Source of the DNA: Desertivirga brevis
GTDB taxonomy: Bacteria > Bacteroidota > Bacteroidia > Sphingobacteriales > Sphingobacteriaceae
Direction: 5' to 3'
DNA: 64,000 bases
NCBI RefSeq assembly: GCF_017355835.1
Contig: NZ_JAFEWF010000001.1
Span: 558,001-622,000, forward strand
Part shown: piece after piece, positions 20,401 through 28,372 of the stretch
How the letters are laid out: every line of letters begins with the position of its first letter
Position numbering within the stretch: the stretch's first letter is position 1
Position numbers and translations under genes: made by a program
The notes under the pieces: generated by a model
The model's input: the letters and a program-made list of their open reading frames with translations, nothing else
What the model was told of the DNA's origin: nothing
Database searches by the model: none

Positions 20401-21950
20401 AGGTGCTGTGGACGATCTGACAATACAGCCAAAGGAACGTCAGTACCCATTGACCCGATAGGCTCTTTACCATCAACAGCCATTGGCTTAATGATAGTTT
20501 CGATATCTTCACGGGTATAACCGAATACCTGATGATATTTGTGAACTGCATCTTTAGAAAGATTTGTAAATGCAACCCTCGGCTCAGGTAGTTCTTCGAT
20601 TTTAATTTTATAATTCTCAAGCCATTCAGCATAAGGCTGACTGCTTGCAATTTTTGTTTTAATTTCCTCGTCTGTGATGATCTTACCCTCAACAATGTCC
20701 ATTAACAACATTTTACCAGGTTGCAAACGGCCTTTTTGAGTGATCAACTTCTCATCAACTGGAAGTGCTCCAGCCTCTGAAGCTACTATTACGCGTCCAT
20801 CATTTGTAGTTGCATAACGTAACGGGCGAAGACCATTTCTATCTAATAAAGCACCAATTTGCTTACCATCTGTAAAGGTAAGTGCAGCAGGTCCATCCCA
20901 TGGTTCCATCATTGTAGCATGGAATTCATAGAATGCTTTCTTCAACGGATCCATATGCTCGTTTCCATCCCAGGCTTCAGGAACAAGCATCATCATTACA
21001 TGAGGTAAAGAACGGCCAGTATGTACCAGAACTTCGACTACGTTATCTAAACAAGCTGAATCTGATTGATTTTTATCGATCACAGGAAGAACGATCTCAA
21101 GTTCTTCGGCTGTAAAATAAGAAGACGCATAAGATCTTAAACCAGCATAGAACCAGTTCAAGTTACCAGTTAACGTGTTAATCTCACCATTGTGAGCCAT
21201 AAAACGGAATGGCTGAGCCAACTTCCATGAAGGGAAAGTATTGGTAGAGAAACGGCTGTGTACCATACCAAAAGCAGAAGTCAAACGCTCATCCTGAAGA
21301 TCAAGATAATATTGACGTAATTGGTAAGTAGTAAGCTGTCCCTTGTAACCCATAACACGGGCAGAAAGTGATGTGATATAAAAATCACTTCCGTTCTTCA
21401 CTGTTTCATTAACAGACTTGGTAATTAAGCGTCTTAACACATAAAGCTTTCTTTCGAAATCTTCTACGCTTACAATGTTGGCAGGACGGCCAATAAACAC
21501 TTGTTCAACATCTGGCTCAACGGCAAGAGCTGTTGGGCCAACCACACTAGGGTTTACAGGAACTTTACGGAATCCTAAAAAAGGAAGGCCGAGCTTTTCA
21601 GCAGAATTAATAATTACTGATCGGCAAGCCTCTTTAGCAGCTATTTCTTTAGGGAAGAAAAAGTTACCTGCACCATAATGGCCAGGCTCTGCAAGGTGGA
21701 TATCCAAAGCAATACACTCTTCCATAAGGAATTCATGAGGTAATTGCATCAGAATACCGGCACCATCTCCTGTTTCAGGATCACAGCCACACGCACCTCT
21801 ATGCTCCATACTCTCCAGAATTGTTAAAGCATCTGAAACAGTTTGGTGCGATTTATGGCCATTAATGTTCGTAATAAAACCCACTCCACATGAGTCGTGT
21901 TCAAATTCAGGGCGATATAATCCCTGTTGGTCATTTCCGGTTTGCTTCAT
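17433..21950 (-). CDS. gltB: Glutamate synthase (NADPH) large subunit
   Basis: Makes two glutamates from glutamine and 2-oxoglutarate. 1505 residues from the ATG at 21950. The frame is open 17 codons further up, but that stretch is not conserved and MKQTGNDQQGLYRPEFEHDSCGVGF fits the family start. The order is: an Ntn amidotransferase domain whose nucleophile is the Cys of HDSCGVGF (exposed after propeptide removal), the central domain, the FMN/2-oxoglutarate barrel (GEGGEDEMRYE, GYDGGTGASP), the 3Fe-4S cluster CIMMRKCHLNTCPVG, and the C-terminal beta helix (GATSGELFVRGQAGERF). First gene of gltBD. The long upstream gap probably carries nitrogen control, but no site was recognised. Confidence 0.97.
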   Translation of the reverse strand: MKQTGNDQQGLYRPEFEHDSCGVGFITNINGHKSHQTVSDALTILESMEHRGACGCDPETGDGAGILMQLPHEFLMEECIALDIHLAEPGHYGAGNFFFPKEIAAKEACRSVIINSAEKLGLPFLGFRKVPVNPSVVGPTALAVEPDVEQVFIGRPANIVSVEDFERKLYVLRRLITKSVNETVKNGSDFYITSLSARVMGYKGQLTTYQLRQYYLDLQDERLTSAFGMVHSRFSTNTFPSWKLAQPFRFMAHNGEINTLTGNLNWFYAGLRSYASSYFTAEELEIVLPVIDKNQSDSACLDNVVEVLVHTGRSLPHVMMMLVPEAWDGNEHMDPLKKAFYEFHATMMEPWDGPAALTFTDGKQIGALLDRNGLRPLRYATTNDGRVIVASEAGALPVDEKLITQKGRLQPGKMLLMDIVEGKIITDEEIKTKIASSQPYAEWLENYKIKIEELPEPRVAFTNLSKDAVHKYHQVFGYTREDIETIIKPMAVDGKEPIGSMGTDVPLAVLSDRPQHLSSYFKQFFAQVTNPPIDPIRERMVMSLATFIGSNGNLFDEDKMHCHCVALQQPILTNTELEKLRSIDTGMFNAKTLQTYFKADGQAGSLQKGLERLCRYAEDAVNDGFEVIILSDRAVDSQHAPIPSLLAVSAVHHHLIRKGYRGQVGIVVEAGDVWEVHHFACLLGFGATAVNPYLALETIHALKEEGNLETSLEFKYLSKNYIKSVCDGLLKIFSKMGISTLQSYQGAQIFEILGINRAVVDKYFTGAVTRIEGLGLDEIAKETLFKHKNGFISKAPALLAEGGIYQWKRRGEAHLFNPQTVHLLQQATKTGDYNVYKSYARLVNEQDERKYTLRGLFDFAHHREPISISEVEPASAIMKRFATGAMSFGSISHEAHSTLAIAMNRIGGRSNTGEGGEDEMRYELLPNGDSMRSSIKQVASGRFGVTSYYLTNADELQIKMAQGAKPGEGGQLPGHKVDPWIAKVRHSTPGVGLISPPPHHDIYSIEDLAQLIFDLKNANRAARINVKLVSKAGVGTIAAGVAKAHADVILIAGYDGGTGASPISSIKHAGLPWELGLAEAHQTLVRNQLRSRVVLQTDGQLKTGRDIAIATLLGAEEWGVATAALVAGGCIMMRKCHLNTCPVGVATQDPELRKLFSGKPDHIVNLFNFLAEELREIMADLGFRTINEMVGKAQFLKVRENNLHWKTRTLDLSAVLYPVTNPNKNQTLYNSESQDHGMSNILDWQLLEHAKQALESKTPVFGSFNVKNTDRTIGTVLSNEVTKIYKAAGLPDNTINYKFVGSAGQSFGAFATKGLSFELEGEGNDYVGKGLSGARLAVYPSADSSLVPEDNIIIGNVALYGATSGELFVRGQAGERFAVRNSGATAVVEGVGDHGCEYMTGGRALILGKTGRNFAAGMSGGIAWIYDADGTFAEHCNLEMVDLDPLTGEDEEQITALLRQHMQLTQSHLALFLLSNWNQESGKFIKVFPKEYKKVLQHAQFQPAN

Positions 21951-22001
21951 CAGAATTATAATGGTAATCCACGAAAATACGCTTTTTGGCCGAAATTTCA
22001 C

Positions 22002-23018
22002 TATCTGGCAATAACTTTTGCGTTTTCTTTAAAACAAAAAGAACAAAATCACTCTTGTTTAACGATTCATTAAATTTAACGTCGATTTATTGAAATATTA
22101 ACAATAGCCTTTGTGAACATATCAACAAAACAGCATTAATTCAGCTTTTTTTGAAAACAATTTGATGACATTTGTAGTTATATAATGTTATTTATATGAT
22201 CCTGGTCATATTATTTTTCTAACAAAAGCCCACAAAATTTAGGTCTAGCGGCTTTGAATAACCGCTACTTACCTTAACGGTATCTTAACAGCTTCCTTAC
22301 AAGCCTAGGCAAATTCAATAAAGATCTTGAGGGATGAAAGACCTTAAGAGCGTCCCCTCCTTTTTATCATTCTTAACTTTTCAGCCCCCCCTTTTTTAAT
22401 GCTTTTTGCGGTAATTATTAGCTCAATTTAGGGTGAACAGGAAGGTACCTTCTTCGAGACAGGTTCGAGGCAGCTTCGGGAAGGTTCTCCAAAATTCCGA
22501 AGGCGTCCCGAACCAGGTACACTAAGTACCCCAACCAGATATACCGAAAGTGCTCTAATGGGCAGCAAACGAAGTTTTGAAATAAAACTACAAAATCTCA
22601 AATCCTAAAAAACAGAGATAAAAAGAGAAAACTGACTTTTTGACTTTTTGGGTTTATTCGGGAAGTGTTCGGAAAATTTTTAGTAGCGGTAGAAAATTAA
22701 AGACTTAGTGTACCTATTTTTCAAAGGTTGGACGAAGTTGGATAGCATACTGCTCTTTATCGAAATTATGTACCAAGTAACCGTTCGGGCAAACCTACTT
22801 CTTGCAAATAATTGAACTTAAATAGTTCAGATACCCCACTTGTACTCGCTCATATCTGATGAAGTGATGGTAAAGATACAAATAGTTTAGAAATAATTAC
22901 CTTTTAATACAGCCTGTAACGCACTACAAGTCAATCCGATTAGCTGCAAAACCGATCACATTCCTTTCCGTTTTCAATAAATATTTTCAAAAAAATTATA
23001 GAGATATCAAAAAGTTCT
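22002..23018. other. Gene-free 1-kb stretch upstream of gltB, with hairpins
   Basis: No frame longer than about 50 codons looks coding on either strand. Visible structure: an inverted repeat ATATGA-N6-TCATAT (22194-22211), a possible gltB operator; a GC-richer island at about 22436-22535 with the palindrome GAAGGTACCTTC (22441-22452), short TTCGAG/TTCGGG direct repeats, a TTCGGGA/TCCCGAA stem (22475-22512) and the hairpin GGTAC-ACTAA-GTACC (22516-22530); a doubled GACTTTTT near 22634; and TGAACT-N5-AGTTCA (22813-22829). It may include decayed sequence or an unrecognised RNA. Confidence 0.5.
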
Positions 23019-23026
23019 TACTTTTG
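23019..23026 (+). promoter_or_regulatory. -7 box of the SRP RNA gene
   Basis: TACTTTTG, matching TAnnTTTG, ends 4 nt before the predicted 5' end of the SRP RNA (23031). This gives an internal calibration of the distance from box to transcription start in this genome. Confidence 0.7.
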
Positions 23027-23030
23027 CGGC

Positions 23031-23130
23031 GGGTTAGTCTTCTACGACCAGCTCCTCTTGAACTCCCCCAGGTTGGGAACAAAGCAAGGGTAGAGGGTTG
23101 TAGCGGTGCGATAGAAGGTGCTAGCCCACT
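23031..23130 (+). ncRNA. ffs: Bacterial small signal recognition particle RNA (4.5S-like)
   Basis: An approximately 100-nt RNA that folds into one long hairpin. The ends GGGTTAG and CTAGCCC pair. The apical part carries the SRP signature: CTCCCCCAGG, then GGGAACAAAGCAAGGGTAGAGGG, equivalent to the GGAA tetraloop plus the asymmetric internal loop that bind Ffh. A perfect -7 box lies 4 nt upstream and a run of nine T (23131-23139) ends it. Identified by motif and fold rather than by a covariance search. It would pair with Ffh for membrane protein targeting; ffh is not in this window. Confidence 0.88.
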
Positions 23131-23210
23131 TTTTTTTTCTTCTGCCATTAAAATCTAAAGACACAGATCACAAAAACTCCACTGAATTAAAATTTAACTT
23201 TTATTACCAC

Positions 23211-23870
23211 ATGAAATTTTTTATTGATACTGCAAATTTAGCTCAAATCAAGGAAGCACATGATCTAGGTGTTTTAGATGGCGTTACTACTAACCCTAGC
23301 TTGATGGCTAAAGAAGGAATCACTGGTGAAGAAAATGTGATCAATCACTACAAAGCAATCTGCGAGATTACAGATGGAGATGTAAGTGCTGAAGTAATTT
23401 CTACAACTTTTGAAGAAATGATTGCTGAAGGTGAAGCATTAGCTAAACTTAATGAGCGCATTGTTGTAAAGGTCCCAATGATAAAAGACGGTGTAAAAGC
23501 AATTAAGTATTTCACTGAAAAAGGTATTAAAACTAATTGTACACTAATATTTTCTGCTGGTCAGGCTCTGTTAGCTGCTAAAGCAGGTGCAACCTATGTT
23601 TCTCCTTTCATTGGTCGTTTAGATGATATCTCTACTGACGGCTTGACTTTAATCGAAGACATTCGCACTATATTTGATAACTACGGTTATACTACACAAA
23701 TATTAGCAGCGTCTGCTCGTCATCCGATGCATATTATTAATTGTGCTAAACTTGGTGCCGATGTAGTTACAGCTCCTCTAGCTCCAATATTAGCATTATT
23801 AAAACACCCGTTAACAGATAATGGATTAGCTCAATTCCTTGCAGACCACGCGAAGGCTGCAGGTAAATAA
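23211..23870 (+). CDS. fsa: Transaldolase / fructose-6-phosphate aldolase family protein
   Basis: 219-residue single-domain transaldolase (TalC/Fsa type) for the non-oxidative pentose phosphate pathway. The N terminus [10 protein letters not shown] and TTNPSL are typical; the Schiff-base lysine is Lys87 in [17 protein letters not shown] is the phosphate-binding region. An upstream in-frame start at 23118 would add 31 residues but lies inside the SRP RNA and its T tract, so 23211 is the true start. Whether it acts as a transaldolase or an aldolase cannot be told from length alone. A strong terminator follows. Confidence 0.93.
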   Translation: MKFFIDTANLAQIKEAHDLGVLDGVTTNPSLMAKEGITGEENVINHYKAICEITDGDVSAEVISTTFEEMIAEGEALAKLNERIVVKVPMIKDGVKAIKYFTEKGIKTNCTLIFSAGQALLAAKAGATYVSPFIGRLDDISTDGLTLIEDIRTIFDNYGYTTQILAASARHPMHIINCAKLGADVVTAPLAPILALLKHPLTDNGLAQFLADHAKAAGK

Positions 23871-23891
23871 GAGCATTATAATTTTTTTTTG

Positions 23892-23924
23892 AAGGCCGCT
23901 TTTTATAAGGCGGCCTTTTTTTAT
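23892..23924 (+). terminator. Intrinsic terminator of the transaldolase gene
   Basis: 8-bp stem AAGGCCGC / GCGGCCTT with a 10-nt loop, then a run of seven T. Located 21 bp after the stop. Confidence 0.92.
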
Positions 23925-24038
23925 TTTTAAAAAAACCTTAATGAGCAGAAATCTAAAGCTGAGGATGATTTTTTTTTGAGGGTTCTTCCCGACTGTTTTT
24001 AAAAAATAGAATTAAAGAAAATCCTATTATTGCTGCAA

Positions 24039-25019
24039 ATGGTTAAAGGAAACGTGAGCGCAATTTTTGATCTAATAATTATTGGAGGCGGACCAATTGG
24101 TCTTGCCTGTGCTATTGAAGCAAAGAAAGCGGGGTTATCGTACCTTATTCTCGAAAAAGGTACCTTGGTAAACTCCTTATATAATTATCCGGTCAATATG
24201 ACCTTCTTCTCCACTTCGGAGCGTCTGGAAATTGGAGGCCTCCCCTTTCCCTCCATTAATCCCAAGCCTACACGTGCCGAGGCTTTGGAATATTACCGCC
24301 GCGCTACTGTTCAATATGAATTAAATATCAAACTTTTTGAACAGGTTGAAACAGTTGCCAAAGAAGAGGAAACCTTTATAGTAAAAAGTTACAAGGCAAG
24401 TTACACCTCTAAATATGTGATCGTTGCAACCGGTTTTTATGATGTACCTAACCTCATAAATATTCCCGGGGAGGATCTTCCAAAGGTATATCACTACTAT
24501 AAAGATCCGCACTATTTCACAATGCAGAAGGTTGTCGTGATAGGCGCCAGCAACAGCTCAGTTGATGTTGCACTGGAAACATTCAGGAAAGGGGCCGAGG
24601 TAACTATGATTGTGAGGGGCGATACGATCGGTAAAAGCGTAAAGTATTGGGTTAGGCCTGATATTGAAAATCGCATAAAAGAAGGAAGTATAAAAGCTTA
24701 TTTTAGCTCTGAAATAACAGAGATCAGAGAACGTGAAATAGATATTATAACTCCGGATGGTCCTGTAACCCTGGAAAATGATTTTGTTCTGGCTATGACC
24801 GGATACCTTCCTAATTTTAATTTCCTCAATAAGATAGGTATTGAATGTTCAGTAGATGAGAATAGGATACCTGTCTATTCCGACAGTATGGAAACTAATA
24901 TTAAGAACTTATATTTGGCAGGGGTAGTTTGCGGAGGCATGAATACACATACTCTATTCATAGAGAACTCAAGGATCCATGCCATTAGGATAATTGAGGA
25001 TATCATGTCTAAAAAGTGA
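24039..25019 (+). CDS. ypdA: YpdA-family bacillithiol disulfide reductase
   Basis: 326-residue flavoprotein. FAD motif IIIGGGPIGLACAIEA at the N terminus, then the YpdA-typical FFSTSERLEIGGLPFPS, a second NAD(P)H motif VVVIGASNSSVDVALE, and a C-terminal YLAGVVCGGMNTHTLFIENSR. There is no CxxC redox pair, as expected for YpdA, which reduces oxidised bacillithiol using NADPH. ATG at 24039 is taken as the start; an in-frame TTG at 24030 would add MLQ. The neighbour at 25075 resembles a bacillithiol S-transferase, which supports the role. Confidence 0.9.
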   Translation: MVKGNVSAIFDLIIIGGGPIGLACAIEAKKAGLSYLILEKGTLVNSLYNYPVNMTFFSTSERLEIGGLPFPSINPKPTRAEALEYYRRATVQYELNIKLFEQVETVAKEEETFIVKSYKASYTSKYVIVATGFYDVPNLINIPGEDLPKVYHYYKDPHYFTMQKVVVIGASNSSVDVALETFRKGAEVTMIVRGDTIGKSVKYWVRPDIENRIKEGSIKAYFSSEITEIREREIDIITPDGPVTLENDFVLAMTGYLPNFNFLNKIGIECSVDENRIPVYSDSMETNIKNLYLAGVVCGGMNTHTLFIENSRIHAIRIIEDIMSKK

Positions 25020-25074
25020 TCGAATAAGACTAAATGATATACTTTTAATAGCATAAATTCACATCAAGATAATA

Positions 25075-25617
25075 ATGGAAAACGTTGCGGACATTAATAG
25101 CCTGAAATTTCCCATCGGGCCTTTCGAAAAGAAAGAAAAATACACCTCAGACGAGATAGCTTCTTTAATTGCTGAAATAGAAGAAATACCTTCACTATAC
25201 AAGAAAACACTCGAGGGATTAGCAGAAGACGATCTAATCAGAAGTTATAGGCCAGGTGGATGGAATATCAGGCAGTTAGTACACCATGTAGCCGACATCC
25301 AATTACTGCATTACTTCAGGATGAAAAAAGCTATTACAGAAACTGATTATTCCGATGTAACATTAATAAATATGGATGCCTGGGCTCAAACTACAGATAG
25401 CTTGGCTGAACCAATCGAGGACTCTATCCAAGCCCTTGAAGGTTTAACAAAAAGGTACGTTTTCCTAATGCGATCTTTAACTGATAGGGAATTGGATATA
25501 GAATACTTCCACCCGGTTAGAAAGGTTAAGTTTAATCAGGCCCAGGCGATAGCTATATCTAACTGGCACCTCAAGCACCATCTTTCACATATTAAAATTG
25601 CTATAGGATCATTATAA
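25075..25617 (+). CDS. YfiT/BstA-like DinB-family protein, putative bacillithiol transferase
   Basis: 180-residue DinB-fold protein. The N terminus LKFPIGPFEKK and the histidines H70/H71 (LVHHVAD) and H165, H168, H169 (NWHLKHHLSH) match the metal-binding triad of YfiT, so a divalent metal (Zn or Ni) site is likely. These enzymes attach bacillithiol to electrophiles or hydrolyse small substrates; the substrate here is unknown. It lies 55 bp behind ypdA in the same direction, probably in the same transcript. A terminator hairpin overlaps its stop. Confidence 0.85.
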   Translation: MENVADINSLKFPIGPFEKKEKYTSDEIASLIAEIEEIPSLYKKTLEGLAEDDLIRSYRPGGWNIRQLVHHVADIQLLHYFRMKKAITETDYSDVTLINMDAWAQTTDSLAEPIEDSIQALEGLTKRYVFLMRSLTDRELDIEYFHPVRKVKFNQAQAIAISNWHLKHHLSHIKIAIGSL

Positions 25618-25629
25618 AAGATCCTATAG
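25601..25629. terminator. Hairpin over the end of the YfiT-like gene
   Basis: Perfect 10-bp stem CTATAGGATC / GATCCTATAG with a 9-nt loop. It overlaps the last codons and the stop. No long T run follows, so termination may be partial or rely on another factor; the hairpin also faces the convergent hypothetical gene. Confidence 0.6.
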
Positions 25630-25658
25630 CACAGTATTTACTTTTCCCTACAAATTCT

Positions 25659-26192
25659 CTACGAATCTACTTTTGTTAAAAGGTTATAAAATACTTGTAA
25701 TAACTCTTTTAATATTTGAGTTTCATTGATATAACCATCAACCTTTAATTCCAGAAAGGGAACTTTGCCTTCTTCGTTCTCTGTAAGATATTCGACAATT
25801 CCAAGACATAGTTCAGGAACTGATATGAGCAGATTCCTTACTTTCTCATCAGCAAACAGCGACTCAACTCTACTTTCCTGATTGGTTTTTATGATAAATC
25901 TGTCATCAAATTCTTTATAACCCAGAACCACATCTTGCATGCCGAAAAACTTTCCTAATTCACCAATTACACCTTGAGGATGAATAGCAAAACGAAAGTC
26001 GCTACGATTATAAATAATGGAGCTGAATGTGGTAGATTGCTTATTCCCATCAATATCTAATAAAATACGTCGATCATTTTTTTCAAATTCAAAGTGGAAA
26101 ACTGCTATTGGCCCCTGGTTCTTAAATTCCTTCTCAATTTCAAGCCAAACATTATTTTGATTTTCGGCCGTAATAATTATTGGTTCTTCCAT
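25659..26192 (-). CDS. Hypothetical protein, 177 residues
   Basis: Unrecognised. Acidic, cytosolic, with alternating strands in the first half (PIAVFHFEFEKNDRRILLDI) and helices towards the C terminus. The segment EFDDRFIIKTNQESRVESLF resembles lipid- or membrane-surface proteins of the DUF3137 type only in style; I would not assign it. Single gene, followed 222 bp upstream by the mqnC promoter region. Confidence 0.6.
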   Translation of the reverse strand: MEEPIIITAENQNNVWLEIEKEFKNQGPIAVFHFEFEKNDRRILLDIDGNKQSTTFSSIIYNRSDFRFAIHPQGVIGELGKFFGMQDVVLGYKEFDDRFIIKTNQESRVESLFADEKVRNLLISVPELCLGIVEYLTENEEGKVPFLELKVDGYINETQILKELLQVFYNLLTKVDS

Positions 26193-26401
26193 AGTTTCGG
26201 TTCGAAATAAACCCTAAGATAGAAGTTTAGTTTTCACCATTTTAAGGAAATTCATTATACAGTTACAAGCGCCCTTTCAAACAAAATCCACCCGTAACCT
26301 CTCAATTATAAAACTCGCTCCTGCTGAAAAACTCATAGGATTGCTTGAAAAAAATAACCCTCATATTGTTTTTTTAAATAAAATCACTGGAGCGGACTGC
26401 T

Positions 26402-26409
26402 TATCTTTG
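26402..26409 (+). promoter_or_regulatory. -7 box TATCTTTG of mqnC
   Basis: Perfect TAnnTTTG match ending 5 nt before the mqnC ATG at 26415. By the SRP RNA calibration transcription starts at the AUG, giving a leaderless mRNA. Confidence 0.7.
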
Positions 26410-26414
26410 CAAAG

Positions 26415-27539
26415 ATGAACACGCAGGACTTATTGCAAAGGGCTCTTACATTTGATTTTCTATCTCAGGAAGAAGGCGTTTATTTATTCAAAAATGCTAG
26501 TACATCCGATTTGATATATGTAGCAAACGAACTGCGAAAGAAACAAGTGCCGCACGGTAAGGTAACCTGGCAAATTGATCGCAATGTCAACACCACTAAC
26601 GTTTGTATTGCAAATTGTAAGTTCTGCAACTTCTTCAGAAGGCCCGGTCACGCCGATAGCTATATCACGGATATTGAAACCTATAAAAAGAAGATAGAGG
26701 AAACTTTCCGTTTCGGAGGAGATCAGCTTCTGCTACAAGGCGGGCACCATCCTGATCTAGGTCTTGAATTTTACGCGAATCTATTTAAGCAACTAAAGGA
26801 GCTTTATCCTACTCTTAAATTACATTCTTTAGGTCCCCCAGAGATTGCACATATCTCAAAATTAGACGGGCTATCTCATTATGAGGTATTGAAGACTTTA
26901 AAGGAAGCCGGATTAGATTCATTGCCAGGTGCAGGTGCAGAAATCCTAAATGACCGTGTAAGACGTTTAATCTCGAAAGGAAAATGTGGCGGACAGGAAT
27001 GGTTGGATGTAATGCGGGCTGCTCATCAATTAAATCTTCCTACTTCAGCAACGATGATGTTCGGTCATGTTGAGACGCTTGAAGAACGCTTTGAGCATTT
27101 GGTTTGGATCAGACAGGTTCAGTCTGAAAAGCCTGAAGGAGCCTACGGTTTCACTGCCTTTATTCCATGGCCATTTCAGGACGACGGAACTCTATTAAAA
27201 AAGGTGCGAGGCATTAGTAATCAGGTAACTGCAGATGAATATATACGGATGATTGCGTTAAGCCGGATAATGCTTCCCAATATTAAAAACATTCAAGCTT
27301 CATGGTTAACTGTAGGAAAGCAAGTAGCACAGATATGCTTACATGCCGGGGCTAATGATTTTGGCTCTATTATGCTTGAAGAGAATGTGGTAAGTGCGGC
27401 TGGTGCACCTCACCGCTTTACATCAGATGCTATCCAAAAGTCTATCCGTGAAGCTGGGTTTGAGCCCCAGTTGCGCAACCAGAAATATGAATTCAGGGAA
27501 ATGCCAGCACAGATGGAACAGCAAACAATCAATTATTAG
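26415..27539 (+). CDS. mqnC: Cyclic dehypoxanthinyl futalosine synthase (radical SAM)
   Basis: 374 residues; third step of the futalosine route to menaquinone. IDRNVNTTNVC leads into the radical-SAM cluster CIANCKFC (Cys64, Cys68, Cys71). LLQGGHHPDLG and the TATMMFGHVET segments are MqnC-like and separate it from MqnE. The organism therefore probably makes menaquinone by the futalosine pathway. Other mqn genes are not in the window. It precedes, but is not obviously cotranscribed with, the LytTR regulator (66-bp gap). Confidence 0.93.
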   Translation: MNTQDLLQRALTFDFLSQEEGVYLFKNASTSDLIYVANELRKKQVPHGKVTWQIDRNVNTTNVCIANCKFCNFFRRPGHADSYITDIETYKKKIEETFRFGGDQLLLQGGHHPDLGLEFYANLFKQLKELYPTLKLHSLGPPEIAHISKLDGLSHYEVLKTLKEAGLDSLPGAGAEILNDRVRRLISKGKCGGQEWLDVMRAAHQLNLPTSATMMFGHVETLEERFEHLVWIRQVQSEKPEGAYGFTAFIPWPFQDDGTLLKKVRGISNQVTADEYIRMIALSRIMLPNIKNIQASWLTVGKQVAQICLHAGANDFGSIMLEENVVSAAGAPHRFTSDAIQKSIREAGFEPQLRNQKYEFREMPAQMEQQTINY

Positions 27540-27605
27540 ACAGGGTTGCATATTGCGCCTCTTTTCATCATGCAAGTTTTTCGGTAAATTGAGCGCCAAT
27601 TATAG

Positions 27606-28367
27606 ATGGTACTTAACGCACTTATAGTCGACGACGAAGAGTATAGCCGTAAATCGCTGTATTTTTTACTACAGGAAAACTGCCCGGAAGTTACAGTTGG
27701 AGCTATTGCTAAATCGGTAGCAGAAGCCAGAAGCCTGGTTGGAGAGCAACAATTTCATTTAGTGTTCCTGGATATAGCTATGCCTAAAGAAAACGGCTTT
27801 GAACTACTCCCCACCCTTCAGCGAAACAATATTATGGTGATCTTTACAACGGCCTATGATCAGTATGCGTTGAAAGCCCTTAAAGCCGAGGCCGTCGATT
27901 ACTTATTGAAGCCAATTGATATAGTAGAACTAAAAACAGCTGTTTCTAAAGCGGTCGACTGGGCAAGGCTTATCGCTCAAAAAGATCCGGAACCAGAAAG
28001 AGACGAAGTTGCAAAGAAAGATGATAAAACAAGTAGAAAAATAAGTATTCCGAGCACTCATGGTTTTAATGTTATCGACACCGATGAGATAATTTATTTA
28101 GAAGCAGACAGCAATTACACTAATTTTCATTTAAAGAACGGCGAGAAGGTTACTATATCCAAGCCCCTTAAAGAATTTGAAGATAGCTTGACCGATGTTA
28201 ATTTCATCCGCATCCACAAATCTGTAATTGTAAACTTTAGATACGTGCAGGGATATTCAAACAAAAACGGCCTTCAGGTTTTCCTTACAAATGATGTTAA
28301 TCTCCCTGTTTCCAGACGGCGCTCCAGTGATTTTCTCGACCGGGCAAAACAGTATTTCAACAGATAG
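27606..28367 (+). CDS. LytTR-family response regulator
   Basis: 253 residues. Receiver domain 1-120 with phospho-acceptor Asp56 in VFLDIAMP, conserved TTAYDQYALKALK and the Lys of LLKPID. A linker (about 125-145) precedes the LytTR DNA-binding domain (about 150-250; FNVIDTDEIIYLEADSNYT, FIRIHKSVIVNF). It is paired with the sensor kinase 5 nt downstream. A direct repeat of the LytTR type lies right after the kinase gene (31261-31302) and is a natural target candidate. Confidence 0.95.
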   Translation: MVLNALIVDDEEYSRKSLYFLLQENCPEVTVGAIAKSVAEARSLVGEQQFHLVFLDIAMPKENGFELLPTLQRNNIMVIFTTAYDQYALKALKAEAVDYLLKPIDIVELKTAVSKAVDWARLIAQKDPEPERDEVAKKDDKTSRKISIPSTHGFNVIDTDEIIYLEADSNYTNFHLKNGEKVTISKPLKEFEDSLTDVNFIRIHKSVIVNFRYVQGYSNKNGLQVFLTNDVNLPVSRRRSSDFLDRAKQYFNR

Positions 28368-28372
28368 AAATC

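Noticed and set aside
23118..23210. 31-residue N-terminal extension of the transaldolase
   Set aside because: It overlaps the SRP RNA 3' end and its T tract; the conserved start [10 protein letters not shown] is at 23211.
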